This document shows, piece after piece, positions 36,905-46,165 of a DNA stretch of 64,000 bases. The translations under genes were made by a program, and so were the position numbers. Each line of letters opens with the position of its first letter. Positions within the stretch are counted from its first letter, which is position 1. The notes below the pieces were generated by a model, which was not told the origin of the DNA, ran no database searches, and worked only from the letters and a program-made list of their open reading frames with translations. The stretch is from Methanoregula sp. Lineage in GTDB: Archaea > Halobacteriota > Methanomicrobia > Methanomicrobiales > Methanospirillaceae. The stretch spans positions 124,001 to 188,000 of the forward strand of contig JAJRCF010000001.1 in the NCBI GenBank assembly GCA_028679075.1, read 5' to 3'.

Positions 36905-37306
36905 ATGAGCAAGAAGGGAATGTTACTCGTAGGGCACGGGAGCACGATGCCCTATAACCAGGAACTCGTTGAGAAGACTGCCGCCCTGATCAGGTCGAAC
37001 AATACCGGATATATTGTCAAATGCGGTTTCATGAACATGAATAAGCCGACGATCAGGGAATCGATGGAGGCATTCAAGAAAGAACCGATCGATGCACTGG
37101 TCGTCGTCCCCCTCTTCCTTGCAAAGGGTGTCCATATCGAGAAAGATATTCCCGGCGAGATCGGCCTGCCCGAAGGGACCAAGAAAGGCAATTTCGTGCT
37201 CAATGGCAAGACGATCCCGCTCGTGTACGCCGATCCCATTGGCAGCGACCCCCTGCTTGCCGACCTCATGGTCAAGAACGCGTCGAAGGCGCTCTCCAAC
37301 CTCTGA
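36905..37306 (+). CDS. cfbA: Sirohydrochlorin nickelochelatase CfbA
   Basis: 133 residues from ATG 36905 (MSKKGMLLVGHGSTMPYN); the open frame to 36803 is not plausible. Single-domain CbiX-short type chelatase with the metal-binding His of LVGHGS and the ALVVVPLFLAKGVHIEKDIP segment with the second His. It inserts nickel into sirohydrochlorin, the first committed step to coenzyme F430. First gene of the cfbA-cfbE-cfbD-cfbB operon. A TATA-like GGTATATTTTCATAC lies near 36785-36800. Confidence 0.93.
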   Translation: MSKKGMLLVGHGSTMPYNQELVEKTAALIRSNNTGYIVKCGFMNMNKPTIRESMEAFKKEPIDALVVVPLFLAKGVHIEKDIPGEIGLPEGTKKGNFVLNGKTIPLVYADPIGSDPLLADLMVKNASKALSNL

Positions 37307-37314
37307 CCTTTTTT

Positions 37315-38535
37315 ATGCAGATCCTGGTGCTGGACACGATCCACGGCGGGAACGCAATTGGCGATGCTTTTCTGTCGCGTGGTGACAAGGTCGATCTCGT
37401 GGACGTGTACCGTGGCGGGAGCCCGGTCAGTGTTGAGGCTGCCCTTTCCCGGTCATATGACCTGATCGTTGCACCCGTGCACCTCGATCCCGATCACCCT
37501 CTGCTGAAAGCAGCCAGGGTGCCGGTAATTTCTCATCATGAGGCCGTGCGGCAGCTCGTACACGGTAACGTGCCGGACGTGATGGTGGAGATCACGGGCG
37601 CACGGGGCAAGACAACGACCGCACACGCCCTTGCCTCGCTGATGCCCGGTAACGGGATCCTGCACACGTCCTCCGGGACATTCCGGTTCCCGGAAAAGAC
37701 GCTCGTCTCGCGTTCCAGCATCACCCCCGGCTCTGTCCTCGCAGCGGTAAAACTCGCAAAGGAGATCAACGGCTGGCTGATTGTTGAGGAATCGCTCGGC
37801 ATCACCGGCGCCGGATCGCTGGGTATCATCACATCCGCTGAGGACTATCGCTTCGCAGCCGGGAAAAAATCCGCAATCGATGCAAAGACCGCATCCGCAG
37901 GACACTGCCGCCGCCTCCTGCTTGCAGGAAGAATCCCCTCCGCTCGCACAGAGGGGGTGGTGTATATCGAAGATGCCGCATCCTGCCGGGTAACGGAATG
38001 CACCGTCACGCTTGGTGGCACCACCCGCCGGTTCACGAACCCCCTCCTTGCGCTGCCGGCCTACCGTGACTGCCTGATGCTGGCAGCAACTGCTGCCGTG
38101 ATGCTGGGGATCGATCCCGCTCCGCTGGCATCATTCACCGCACTCCCCGGCCGGATGTCGGCCCGGTATGACGGCGATGTACTGGTAGTCGACAATGCGA
38201 ACAGCGGGACGAACGCTGAAACGACCATCGATGCTGCACAATATGCCCGCAATGCATCCGGCCATGACGGGATCACGCTTGTCATCGGCCAGCAGGAAGG
38301 CGACGGGGCGGTCTGCGAGGGCTTTGCCCCCGACCAGCAGCTCGCGGCAATCGAAGCGATCCGCCCGGTCCACCTGATCCGGGTAGGCCGGGTCCCGGAC
38401 AGCGGTACACCGGAAGAGCCGCGTCATGTCCCGCAGACAACTGCCCGCGTGGCATCGCTTGAAGAAGGATATACTCTTGCACAACAAAAGACAACACAGG
38501 GATCGGTTGTCCTTGCCGTCAAGACCTGGAGATGA
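37315..38535 (+). CDS. cfbE: Coenzyme F430 synthetase CfbE
   Basis: 406 residues. Mur-ligase-like ATP enzyme: an N-terminal domain (about 1-75), the P-loop in VEITGARGKTTTAHAL, and C-terminal segments MSARYDGDVLVVDNANSGTN and VVLAVKTW. It closes the six-membered carbocyclic ring in the last step of F430 synthesis, activating a side-chain carboxylate with ATP. Starts 8 bp after cfbA and overlaps cfbD by 4 bp (ATGA). Confidence 0.93.
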   Translation: MQILVLDTIHGGNAIGDAFLSRGDKVDLVDVYRGGSPVSVEAALSRSYDLIVAPVHLDPDHPLLKAARVPVISHHEAVRQLVHGNVPDVMVEITGARGKTTTAHALASLMPGNGILHTSSGTFRFPEKTLVSRSSITPGSVLAAVKLAKEINGWLIVEESLGITGAGSLGIITSAEDYRFAAGKKSAIDAKTASAGHCRRLLLAGRIPSARTEGVVYIEDAASCRVTECTVTLGGTTRRFTNPLLALPAYRDCLMLAATAAVMLGIDPAPLASFTALPGRMSARYDGDVLVVDNANSGTNAETTIDAAQYARNASGHDGITLVIGQQEGDGAVCEGFAPDQQLAAIEAIRPVHLIRVGRVPDSGTPEEPRHVPQTTARVASLEEGYTLAQQKTTQGSVVLAVKTWR

Positions 38536-39608
38536 GTGATCAGATGAAGTACATGCACCCCCGCCCGAGTTCGATCGTTGCCGCCCTTTATACTGCCCGC
38601 GACCTCAAGGCCGATGTCGCGATCCTGCACGGCCCCTCCGGCTGCTCGTTCAAGCACGCCCGGCTGCTGGAGGAGGACGGCATGCGGGTCCTCACCACCT
38701 CCCTTGCCGACAACGAGTTCATCTTCGGCGGCCAGAAACCGCTCGAAGACGTGCTCCGGTATGCCGAGGACACATTCCACCCGGAACGCATGGCCGTTGT
38801 CGGGACCTGCGTTGCGATGATCATTGGCGAAGACCTCCAGTCCGCCATTGAAGGGTCGGGGATCACCACGCCGACCATTGCCGTCGATATCCATGCCGGT
38901 TATATCGAGAATATCGCAGGAGTGATCTCGACACTCGAAGCAGCCTGCGGGGCCGGCTGGATCACGGAGGAGGAACTGGTCCGCCAGCGGTTCATGATGA
39001 ATAAGGCAAACGAGGTCGAGCGCCTGAGGGGTGCTGCATCGCAGTCGTATATCGAGGCCTCCCGTGGCGATCTCAAGCACCTGGCCGCACAGGAACTCCT
39101 CAAACTCGCACGCTCCGGGGCAAAAGGGGTCGCTATCCTGAACGCGAAGAAAGAGACCGCCTACATGTTTGTCGATGCGCTGGTCGCGCTCCATGACGTC
39201 TGCCCGGACGCGGACGTGACCTACCTCGTCAACCTTGAGCAGCGGGGGCTTCCCAAGACCCGGGCGGACGCGGAGCGGATCGCAACGGAACTTGCGGCCC
39301 GCGGCGTGAAAGCGGAACTGATAGGGGCGCTGGACGAGTACGGCGCAAACGGCGATGCACTCGGGAAACGTATACAGGAAATCAAGCCAGCGTTCGCACT
39401 GATCGCGGGCGTCCCCCATGCGATCCCGCCGGAATTTACGGACGGCATTGAGTGCTTCTCCATCACGAACGGGCCACGGCAGGTGGCACCGCTCCGTGCA
39501 ATCGGGCACAAGCACGTCATGGTCGAGATCGACCTGCACCCGAAGACGCTTGGCGTCCGCTCGATTGTGGAGAGCGAGTTCGGGGCGGTCCTGCGGAGCC
39601 TCAAATGA
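38532..39608 (+). CDS. cfbD: Ni-sirohydrochlorin a,c-diamide reductive cyclase subunit CfbD
   Basis: 358 residues. NifD/NifK-like subunit: MHPRPSSIVAALYTARDL and HGPSGCSFKHARLL provide the Cys region for the 4Fe-4S cluster, with VVGTCVAMIIGEDL following. With the NifH-like ATPase CfbC it performs a multi-electron reduction and forms the gamma-lactam ring. cfbC is not next to it here. Overlaps cfbE and cfbB by ATGA at both ends. Confidence 0.94.
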   Translation: MSDQMKYMHPRPSSIVAALYTARDLKADVAILHGPSGCSFKHARLLEEDGMRVLTTSLADNEFIFGGQKPLEDVLRYAEDTFHPERMAVVGTCVAMIIGEDLQSAIEGSGITTPTIAVDIHAGYIENIAGVISTLEAACGAGWITEEELVRQRFMMNKANEVERLRGAASQSYIEASRGDLKHLAAQELLKLARSGAKGVAILNAKKETAYMFVDALVALHDVCPDADVTYLVNLEQRGLPKTRADAERIATELAARGVKAELIGALDEYGANGDALGKRIQEIKPAFALIAGVPHAIPPEFTDGIECFSITNGPRQVAPLRAIGHKHVMVEIDLHPKTLGVRSIVESEFGAVLRSLK

Positions 39609-40978
39609 AAGCCGTCCTGATCACCGGTGACCGCTCCGGCAGCGGCAAGACCAGCATCACGCTCGCGCTTGCGGCCCTCCTCTCAAAGAAGAACAGGGTC
39701 CAGACCTTCAAGGTCGGGATGGACTACATCGACCCGTCGTACCTTGCAGCGGTCTCGCGCCGGCCCTGCCGGAACCTTGACAGTTTCACGCTCAATAACG
39801 ATCAGGTGCAGGACATCTTCCGGTTCGGGTGCCGTGGCGCCGACATCGCCCTTGTCGAAGGAGTCCGGGGACTGTACGAAGGCGCGGAAGCACTGGACGA
39901 CACCGGCAGCACGGCCGCGATCGCAAAGGCACTCGACCTGCCGGTCGTGCTCGTGGTCTCGGCACAGAGCATCACCCGGAGTGCTGCTGCGATCGTCAAG
40001 GGGTTCCAGAGCTTCGACCCGTCAGTCCATATCGCGGGAGTCATCCTCAACAACATCAAGGGCGGGTCCCACAAGGCAAAGGCCGTGGCGGCGATCGAAC
40101 ATTACTGCAACGTACCGGTCATCGGCGCCATCCCCCGGATGGAAGAGATGCAGCTCGCGATGCGCCACCTCGGCCTTGTCCCGTACCGCGAAGGTTCAGG
40201 ACGGGGGAACTTCGATGCCCGCATCGACACGATCACAGCAATGATCGGGCAGTACGTTGACCTTGACCGGCTCCAGGCGCTGATGAAGGAAGTATCATTC
40301 AGTGACACCCCGACTCTTTTCGACACGGTTCCTGCACCCGACCTGAAGATCGGTGTCGCACTGGACGAGGCATTCAATTTCTATTATGCCGACCTGTTCG
40401 ACATCCTCGCGAGCTGCGGGGCAAAGACCGTTCCCTTCAGCCCGGTCCATGACCGGCTTCCGGACGCGGACGGCTACATCATCGGCGGGGGATACCCGGA
40501 ACTCTTTACCAGGGAACTCGAAGCGAACGACCGGATGCGGGAGGCAGTCTGCGAGATCTCCCGGAACGGCACGCCCGTCTATGCCGAATGCGGGGGGCTG
40601 ATGTACCTCACGGACCGCATTGTGCTGAAGAAAGGCTGGCAGGGCTCGGAACGGGAGCAGTCATCCAGCATGTGTGGCGTGTTCAATGGTGAGACGCGGA
40701 TGCCGGCCCGGCGGGTTGTCAGTTACGTTAAGGGCACGAGCAGCCCGGACTCCCCGATGGGGGGTGCACAGTTCCGCGGCCACGAGTTCCATTACTCGGA
40801 GGTCGTGCTCGACAAGGACACCCGGTTCTCTTACACGCTCTCCCGCGGCATCGGCATTCGCGATAACCTTGACGGTGCCGTTGCCGGCAATACGCTCGGG
40901 AGTTACACGCACCTGCACCCGGTGGCAAGTGCCGGCATGTTCCGGCACTTCACGGAACTCTGCAGAGAAAAGATTTGA
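39605..40978 (+). CDS. cfbB: Ni-sirohydrochlorin a,c-diamide synthase CfbB
   Basis: 457 residues from ATG 39605, overlapping the cfbD stop; the open frame to 39452 is a cfbD shadow. CbiA-type amidotransferase: P-loop ITGDRSGSGKTSIT in the synthetase half and a class I glutaminase half (about 245-457) with the nucleophile in YAECGGLMYL and the His of GHEFHYSE. It amidates the a and c acetate chains of Ni-sirohydrochlorin using ATP and glutamine. Given the cfb context, CfbB is preferred over CbiA for cobalamin. Confidence 0.93.
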   Translation: MKAVLITGDRSGSGKTSITLALAALLSKKNRVQTFKVGMDYIDPSYLAAVSRRPCRNLDSFTLNNDQVQDIFRFGCRGADIALVEGVRGLYEGAEALDDTGSTAAIAKALDLPVVLVVSAQSITRSAAAIVKGFQSFDPSVHIAGVILNNIKGGSHKAKAVAAIEHYCNVPVIGAIPRMEEMQLAMRHLGLVPYREGSGRGNFDARIDTITAMIGQYVDLDRLQALMKEVSFSDTPTLFDTVPAPDLKIGVALDEAFNFYYADLFDILASCGAKTVPFSPVHDRLPDADGYIIGGGYPELFTRELEANDRMREAVCEISRNGTPVYAECGGLMYLTDRIVLKKGWQGSEREQSSSMCGVFNGETRMPARRVVSYVKGTSSPDSPMGGAQFRGHEFHYSEVVLDKDTRFSYTLSRGIGIRDNLDGAVAGNTLGSYTHLHPVASAGMFRHFTELCREKI

Positions 40979-40997
40979 TCGGCCCGACCCGTCAGCG

Positions 40998-41573
40998 TTA
41001 CAGGATACAGGTAGTGGTTCCCACCTTTTCATAGTCCATAATGTGGTCCACAAAAGAACTCATCTGTGACAATATCACTGGGTCGAGTCCTTTTTCGGCA
41101 CAGAGAAAGACGCCGGAAACATCAGAGAGTTTCAGCTTGTTGACAACAAAATGCAGGAATTTTGAAGCGTTTACTGAAGGAATATGGATGAGCAGCATGC
41201 TGACGGAATCGAACATGATGCATTTTTTCCCCGCGGGCATCTGCTTTAAGAGCTCAGTGATGGCGATACCAAGGTCGGTAAGGTTCGAGGGATTCGTGAC
41301 GTATTTCACTTTTGGGCCGGGGGTACATTCCCCACCGGAATACTGGGTCACGGCATCGATCACGTAATAGGCATCAGGGCTGATGCCTTCCTTTGCGTAC
41401 ATCTTGGTAAGGACCTTGTTGGGTTTGTTGACCGACACGATAAGGGGCGTACAGCCGCTCGCTATGATCTTTTTCATAACCAGCAGATTCATCTCCGGGA
41501 CATTATCCGGCTGTGCGAGCATGAGGCAGAGCATGCTTTCTGCCGGTTCGTCCGCGTGTGTCTGTGCGTCCAT
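40998..41573 (-). CDS. KaiC/RecA-like regulatory domain protein without a P-loop
   Basis: 191 residues. It reads like the core of a degenerate RecA/KaiC-type domain: SMLCLMLAQPDNVPEMNLLVMKK, PLIVSVNKP, CIMFDSVSMLLIHIP and GVFLCAEKGLDP. No GxxxxGK motif is present, so ATP hydrolysis is unlikely. Similar stand-alone domains accompany PAS and histidine-kinase genes in methanogens. Starts 6 bp after the PAS gene at 41580, so they likely function together in signalling. Exact family not certain. Confidence 0.6.
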   Translation of the reverse strand: MDAQTHADEPAESMLCLMLAQPDNVPEMNLLVMKKIIASGCTPLIVSVNKPNKVLTKMYAKEGISPDAYYVIDAVTQYSGGECTPGPKVKYVTNPSNLTDLGIAITELLKQMPAGKKCIMFDSVSMLLIHIPSVNASKFLHFVVNKLKLSDVSGVFLCAEKGLDPVILSQMSSFVDHIMDYEKVGTTTCIL

Positions 41574-41579
41574 CTGCGG

Positions 41580-42245
41580 TCACTTCCGGAAGAAAAAGGC
41601 CTTGAACTCCGGCGGGATCTCGTCCTGTTGTCCCTCCAGTGCTTTCTTCTGGAGTTCTTCAAGATTCATGACGATCTGGTGCAGGTTATTGGCATGCATC
41701 ACAAGCTGCATCCGGATATCCTCGGCATCGTAGTCCCCGCTCATTGCCTGTCCGGCAAGCTGCAGGAAGTCCTTCTGCATCATCTCAAGGGGTTTTTTGG
41801 CACGCAGGAGGGATTCCGAGAGGAAGGCGATGAGGGCAGCCTGCCGCTCCCCGGCCTTCTTATGGTCGGTGATATCGACATAACTCTCGACAAGGTACTC
41901 TTTTCCTCCGAAGTCTGCCTTCGCAACGGTCTTTAAGACCGGGACACGCTCGCCTTTCGCATTGATGATCTCGCGTTCAATATTCAGGATATTCTTATGA
42001 AGATCCGTGACCGGGCACTCGCCGCACTTGGCCGGGCAGACGAATCCCTGGCAGCCTTTCCCGAGCATCTGGTCTCGCGAGAGCCCGGTGAGGGATTCCA
42101 TGAGAGGGTTTGCATCAACGATCTCGTGGGCTGCCGGGTCAATGATCAGGATCGCGGTCTGGATGCGCAAAAAAATCGTCCGGAATATGTCTCCGGCTGG
42201 TCCATTCAGTGTACGGTCTGTCAGCCCTGGTATTTTCTCTGGCAT
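41580..42245 (-). CDS. PAS-domain sensor protein with four-Cys insert
   Basis: 221 residues. A PAS domain at about 20-135 ([17 protein letters not shown], ending [11 protein letters not shown]) followed by an alpha-helical C terminus (140-215) without kinase motifs. Inside the [24 protein letters not shown] places four cysteines as CX4CX3CX2C, suiting an Fe-S cluster or zinc. It could be a redox or metal sensor (inference). First gene of a two-gene operon with the KaiC-like protein. Confidence 0.75.
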   Translation of the reverse strand: MPEKIPGLTDRTLNGPAGDIFRTIFLRIQTAILIIDPAAHEIVDANPLMESLTGLSRDQMLGKGCQGFVCPAKCGECPVTDLHKNILNIEREIINAKGERVPVLKTVAKADFGGKEYLVESYVDITDHKKAGERQAALIAFLSESLLRAKKPLEMMQKDFLQLAGQAMSGDYDAEDIRMQLVMHANNLHQIVMNLEELQKKALEGQQDEIPPEFKAFFFRK

Positions 42246-42402
42246 AAAAACGCTATATCCTCCCGGTTTTGTATTCTGTACGCTTTATTGTGAGATACAC
42301 TCCGGAACATATATCAATATTGTGCGGTGCCATGCAGAGTCGTGGTGCACCACACGGTTAAAAGAAAAAACTACAAAACCTCCGCCCCCCCATACACCTT
42401 TC

Positions 42403-43275
42403 ATGATCATTTATATTGATGGAAAATACCTTCCGGAAGACCAGGCAAAAGTCTCTGTCTTTGACCACGGGTTGCTGTACGGCGACGGCGTGTTCGAAGG
42501 TATCCGCTGCTACAATGGCAGGGTCTTCCGGTTAAAGGAGCACATTGACCGGCTCTATGACTCGGCGAAGACGATCGATCTCACGCCCCCGATCTCAAAG
42601 GAGGAGATGATCGAGGCGATCTGCGAGACCCTGCGCCGGAACAATCTTCGTGACGCATACATCCGCCCGATCTTCACCCGTGGCGTCGGCGACCTCGGGC
42701 TCGACCCGCGGAAGTGCCCGAAGGCATCGGCCATCGTCATTGCCGTTACGTGGGGCGCAATGTACGGCGACCTGTATGAGAAAGGCCTGAAAGCCATCAC
42801 GGTCTCGGTCCGGCGCAACCCGGCGGAATGCCTGCCGCCCAATGTCAAGAGCCTGAACTACTTAAACAACATCCTTGCCAAGATCGAGGCGAACTACAAG
42901 GGCGGGGACGAGGCGATCTTCTTTGACACGAACGGCTACCTCTCGGAAGGTTCCGGCGACAACCTCTACATTGTCAAGAACGGCGAGATCATCGTGCCCC
43001 CCACGCTCAACAACCTCCGGGGCGTCACCCGGCTGGTCGTGCTCGAGATCGCAAAATCGCTCGGCATCACCGTACGCGAACAGAACCTAGGGTACTTCGA
43101 CCTGTACACGGCCGATGAACTGATCTGCTCCGGCACCGCGGCTGAAGTTGCCCCCATTGTCTGGTGCGACGGGAGGACGATCGGCACCGGCAAGCCCGGC
43201 CCGGTATTCCGGCAGCTGGCCGCTGCATTCAAGCCCATAACCGAGAGAGAAGGCTACCCCATCAATAAGAAATAA
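42403..43275 (+). CDS. ilvE: Branched-chain amino acid aminotransferase
   Basis: 290 residues, the usual archaeal/bacterial fold-type IV length. [17 protein letters not shown] at the N terminus, the PLP Lys in VKSLNYLNN, and the [13 protein letters not shown] and [10 protein letters not shown] segments match IlvE. It moves amino groups between glutamate and leucine, isoleucine and valine. Poly-pyrimidine leader precedes the ATG at 42403, with no strong Shine-Dalgarno. Downstream T-run at 43276-43282. Confidence 0.94.
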   Translation: MIIYIDGKYLPEDQAKVSVFDHGLLYGDGVFEGIRCYNGRVFRLKEHIDRLYDSAKTIDLTPPISKEEMIEAICETLRRNNLRDAYIRPIFTRGVGDLGLDPRKCPKASAIVIAVTWGAMYGDLYEKGLKAITVSVRRNPAECLPPNVKSLNYLNNILAKIEANYKGGDEAIFFDTNGYLSEGSGDNLYIVKNGEIIVPPTLNNLRGVTRLVVLEIAKSLGITVREQNLGYFDLYTADELICSGTAAEVAPIVWCDGRTIGTGKPGPVFRQLAAAFKPITEREGYPINKK

Positions 43276-43290
43276 TTTTTTTGCTCTTTT
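43276..43290 (+). terminator. T-rich terminator after ilvE
   Basis: TTTTTTTGCTCTTTT right after the ilvE stop. It separates the gene from the tRNA-Glu promoter. Confidence 0.4.
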
Positions 43291-43392
43291 CGTTTGCCGG
43301 ATTTCCTCCCGGGCCCTGTTTACCGGGACCAGCCGGATATGCTTGCTCCATAACCTATTTATGACGTTACGAGAAATTAGATAGGACAGCGC

Positions 43393-43467
<75 letters not shown>

Positions 43468-43579
43468 TCTTGTTTTTGCACTGAACGGGTGCGATTCTCT
43501 ACTCTTAAAACGCTTTTATGAGAAATTGTGTGATCTTTGATAACTAATTTTAATTTTATTACGATAATACTCAATTACA

Positions 43580-43969
43580 ATGGGACTTGAGAAATTTTTT
43601 GAGGGTATTTGTGAAGGTTGTGTTATTCCAATAATTGATTTAGCCTTGTCTGATGCACTTTCAACTATAAGCTTTGGTTCAAATATATCGTCATCAACAT
43701 TGTCTCCATTACAATCTATTACTTTTTTGATTACATGCGTATTATTTGCAATAATCACATCGTCATTAATAACGTATTGGCAACATTTTCGTGACGCATT
43801 TGAAAATCCAACCTATTATTTGGGATATTTAGGGGGTGTTTTTGCATTATTAGGTTCAGCATTAAAAATTCAAGAGTTCCATATATCCCTCTATCTAATC
43901 AGCATTATTATCATCATTATCCTTGCATTTGCAACTAAAGTTTTTATTTTTATGAGAATTGATAATTGA
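43580..43969 (+). CDS. AT-rich small membrane protein (orphan)
   Basis: 129 residues. Hydrophobic helices near residues 46-66, 80-97 and 103-125, with a short acidic N terminus (MGLEKFFEGICEGC). The base composition and codon choice (AAT, ATT, TTA rich) differ sharply from the GC-rich neighbours, suggesting recent acquisition. It lies about 110 bp after tRNA-Glu, a common integration target, but no integrase is present and I found no repeat of the tRNA 3' end. No family recognised. Confidence 0.6.
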   Translation: MGLEKFFEGICEGCVIPIIDLALSDALSTISFGSNISSSTLSPLQSITFLITCVLFAIITSSLITYWQHFRDAFENPTYYLGYLGGVFALLGSALKIQEFHISLYLISIIIIIILAFATKVFIFMRIDN

Positions 43970-44487
43970 CAATGCGCTTATAAAAGTTATAGGATAGATA
44001 CTGTCAAGTAAAAATAATGGTTCCAAAATCCTCACAAACAACGTAATTCTTTCCGCCATAGTTCTTTCCCCAAATAAATATCCTGCCAGAACTGTTTTGT
44101 CACACTATCTTAAGGAATAAGATCGTCCGGATCAGATCCATCATTGAGGTTTGGAAATGGCATTTCATCATCACGAGACCAGACCGTCAATTGCTAAGTT
44201 GCGATACCACCCCCTCCTCGCTACGCGAGGAGTCGCTCGGCCGTCTGCCGAGGCCTCGCTGGGCAAGGGAGTTTCGATCGAGTTTCGCATAAACCTCCTT
44301 GCCCCGCCGTGCTTCGAAGAACCTGAAGGTTCTTCTCGAATTCGTGGTTCTATGAACCACTATTCCTGGGAGCGGCCCTGAAGCTGGGAGCCATCGTAAT
44401 TATCAGACAAATGTAAAACTCTTCAGGAGTTTTACGCGTGAAGCATCACATCACTCAATGTATGTTTGTTCTACTTTTCAGCACCAG
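43970..44487. repeat. Gene-free region with palindromic hairpins
   Basis: No convincing gene. Contains CTCCTCG-CTACG-CGAGGAG (44214-44232), related in size to the hairpin at 14854-14872, a GCTCGGCCGTCTGCCGAGG stem (44235-44253), GAAGAACC-TGAA-GGTTCTTC (44316-44335) and GTGGTTC-TAT-GAACCAC (44343-44359). Likely relics of a short palindromic repeat family. Confidence 0.6.
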
Positions 44488-44880
44488 AGTCCGCTGAAAA
44501 ATTTTCCATCAAGGTCCGGTTGATCCAGATTACGATTTCAATCGCGATCGTGATCGCGTTGAAAAAAATTTGAGTGAGGTCCGGCAAATTTTTTTCACGC
44601 AAGGTTTGATTGAAATCGCTTCAATCAAAGTCTGATGAAAATAATTTCATCAAAGTCTGCTTGAAAAACCGGACCGTTTCACGACGGTGAACGAATTTGC
44701 CATTTTTGTGTTCAGGCAGATCCGTTTAACTTTTCATCATCAAGGTCTGCTGAAAATTTTTCAATCAAACCTTGATTAAAAAATTTCAAGCAAGGTCTGA
44801 TTGATCCGGATTACAAAATCAATCAAGATCGTGATCGCGATTAAATACATTTCCGCAGAGTCTGCTTGAAAAAAAACATC
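44488..44880. repeat. Phased hairpin repeat array built on GTCYG motifs
   Basis: GTCTG, GTCCG or GTTTG recurs at 44489, 44514, 44579, 44604, 44630, 44655, 44745, 44795 and 44860, with steps of 25, 65, 25, 26, 25, 90, 50 and 65 bp. Most 25-bp units are hairpins whose arms differ but stay complementary, for example TTGATTGAA-ATCGC-TTCAATCAA and TGATGAAA-ATAA-TTTCATCA. The two 65-bp units (44514-44578 and 44795-44859) share TTGATCC.GATTAC and GATCGTGATCGCG. Related solo copies occur at 56581-56635 and 57442-57496. No gene overlaps it. Confidence 0.7.
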
Positions 44881-44964
44881 ACGGGTTGCCTGAAACCTTA
44901 AAACAAAAGTCCCCTTAAAACGCCCCGTTTGCCAATCCGACTGGGCATCAGTCCAGGAGGTCAA

Positions 44965-44987
44965 GAAGATTTCCGCAGGAAATCTTC
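44965..44987. repeat. GAAGA-clamped perfect hairpin
   Basis: GAAGATTTCC-GCA-GGAAATCTTC, a 10-bp stem with a 3-nt loop, in the gene-free segment between the hairpin array and the flavodoxin relic. The remaining sequence to 45137 is AT-rich with no gene seen. Confidence 0.65.
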
Positions 44988-45198
44988 GAGCACGAAGCCC
45001 AATTTGAAAAACCACTTTTTTGATACTCGCGTTTTTTTGCGAATTATAGCTCAGTGATTTTAAAAGACGGGCATTTCATCGTTATTTTGTGCATCAGGGG
45101 GGCATTTCAACCCCAAAAAACGTCTAATTGTTGCCTTTTAGTTCAATGAGGACTTTTTTTTCGCTACTGGAGCACGTGAAATGAACCGGGAGGGGATT

Positions 45199-45398
45199 TT
45201 ATCCGGGAGTTGCCACGCCCAGTTTCTCGACCTCATCCCACAGGTCGCCCCCGTCATTCGTTGGATCATCGTTGCCACGACTTCCGTGTTGCCGACCGGC
45301 AGGTTCACGATGCTTCCGCCGACATAGTTGTTGTCCGGGCGTGAGAAATACGCGATCAGGCATTTTGAACTGTTGACGTTCATTTTCTTCACGTTCAT
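45199..45398 (-). pseudogene. Flavodoxin remnant, internally deleted and frameshifted
   Basis: From ATG 45398 the minus strand encodes a flavodoxin N terminus (CLIAYFSRPDNNYVGGSIVN, FMN-phosphate loop region, and NTEVVATMIQRMTG). The expected continuation GGDLWDEVEKLGVATPG plus stop (45199-45201) lies in a different frame, and most of the middle and C-terminal domain of a normal flavodoxin is missing. It is a decayed gene beside an intact flavoprotein gene. Confidence 0.75.
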
Positions 45399-45455
45399 AT
45401 TCACAATCCCTTCACGGTTTTCTAAAGTCGCCAACCGGTTACCGGTCCCAGACCC

Positions 45456-45995
45456 CTATACGTTCTTTCCCATTTCATATGCCTGCTCCATTGTCGGGCT
45501 CCCTTTGATGTCCCCGATCTTCCCTGCACCGGTCCCAAAGATCGTCCCTTTCTCGTTCAGGCCGCTGTAACAGGATAAAAAGCCTCTGAATCCTTCAATC
45601 GTCCTTTCAAGCGCTTCTCTGCGGGTGTCCGCTGCAGCGAGGATGAAATAGATGTCCTTGGTGCCGAAATCCGGATATTTCGGGTGCGTCCTGTCAATCA
45701 GGGTCTTCATCTGCGCATTCATGGTGTAAAAGTATACGGGAGTTGCCATCACGAGGACATCGGCCGCAGTCATTTTTTCCAGGATTCCGGCCATGTCATC
45801 CTTCTGGACGCATTTCCCCCCGTTACTCTGGCATGCCATGCAACCAAGACAGAAATGGATCTTTTTCTCTCGCAGGAAAATCTTCTCCGCCTGGTTCCCG
45901 GCTTCGATTGCACCTTTCATAAACTGGTCGCATAATAGATCAGAATTCCCACCCTTCCGGGGACTGGCTGATAATACTAAAACCCGTTGACTCAT
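45456..45995 (-). CDS. Flavodoxin-like NAD(P)H-dependent FMN reductase / iron-sulfur flavoprotein
   Basis: 179 residues from ATG 45995 (MSQRVLVLSASPRKGGNSD). Flavodoxin-fold FMN-binding motif SASPRKGGNSDLL, then CLGCMAC and a further Cys in GGKCVQKDDM, as in the archaeal iron-sulfur flavoprotein group. ATPVYFYTMNAQMK is the second flavin contact. Likely reduces small electrophiles or oxygen species. Divergent from a HxlR regulator, which commonly controls such oxidoreductases. Confidence 0.85.
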   Translation of the reverse strand: MSQRVLVLSASPRKGGNSDLLCDQFMKGAIEAGNQAEKIFLREKKIHFCLGCMACQSNGGKCVQKDDMAGILEKMTAADVLVMATPVYFYTMNAQMKTLIDRTHPKYPDFGTKDIYFILAAADTRREALERTIEGFRGFLSCYSGLNEKGTIFGTGAGKIGDIKGSPTMEQAYEMGKNV

Positions 45996-46101
45996 TGGTT
46001 CATCCTCCAAATAATGTCGGGACGCTTATAATGGCAAATTATGGTATTCTTCATCCTTCACCTGCTTCTGCCAGTATCGCCCATGTAACTGTAGTATATA
46101 T

Positions 46102-46150
46102 CAAGTATGTATGGCATAAATAGAACATACAGACACATATGTGACATACT
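46102..46150. promoter_or_regulatory. Candidate HxlR operator between flavoprotein and regulator genes
   Basis: AAGTATGT (46103-46110) is inverted as ACATACTT (46144-46151), and AACATAC and the palindrome ACATATGT lie between. The site is in the 170-bp divergent promoter region, next to TAGTATATATC, a TATA-like element. HxlR-family proteins often bind such inverted repeats. Confidence 0.5.
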
Positions 46151-46165
46151 TACAGGTTTGATACT

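Noticed and set aside
44488-44880. CRISPR array suspected from the about 25-bp period
   Set aside because: The repeated part is only 5-7 bp, the intervening parts are self-complementary and related to each other, and no cas gene is nearby.
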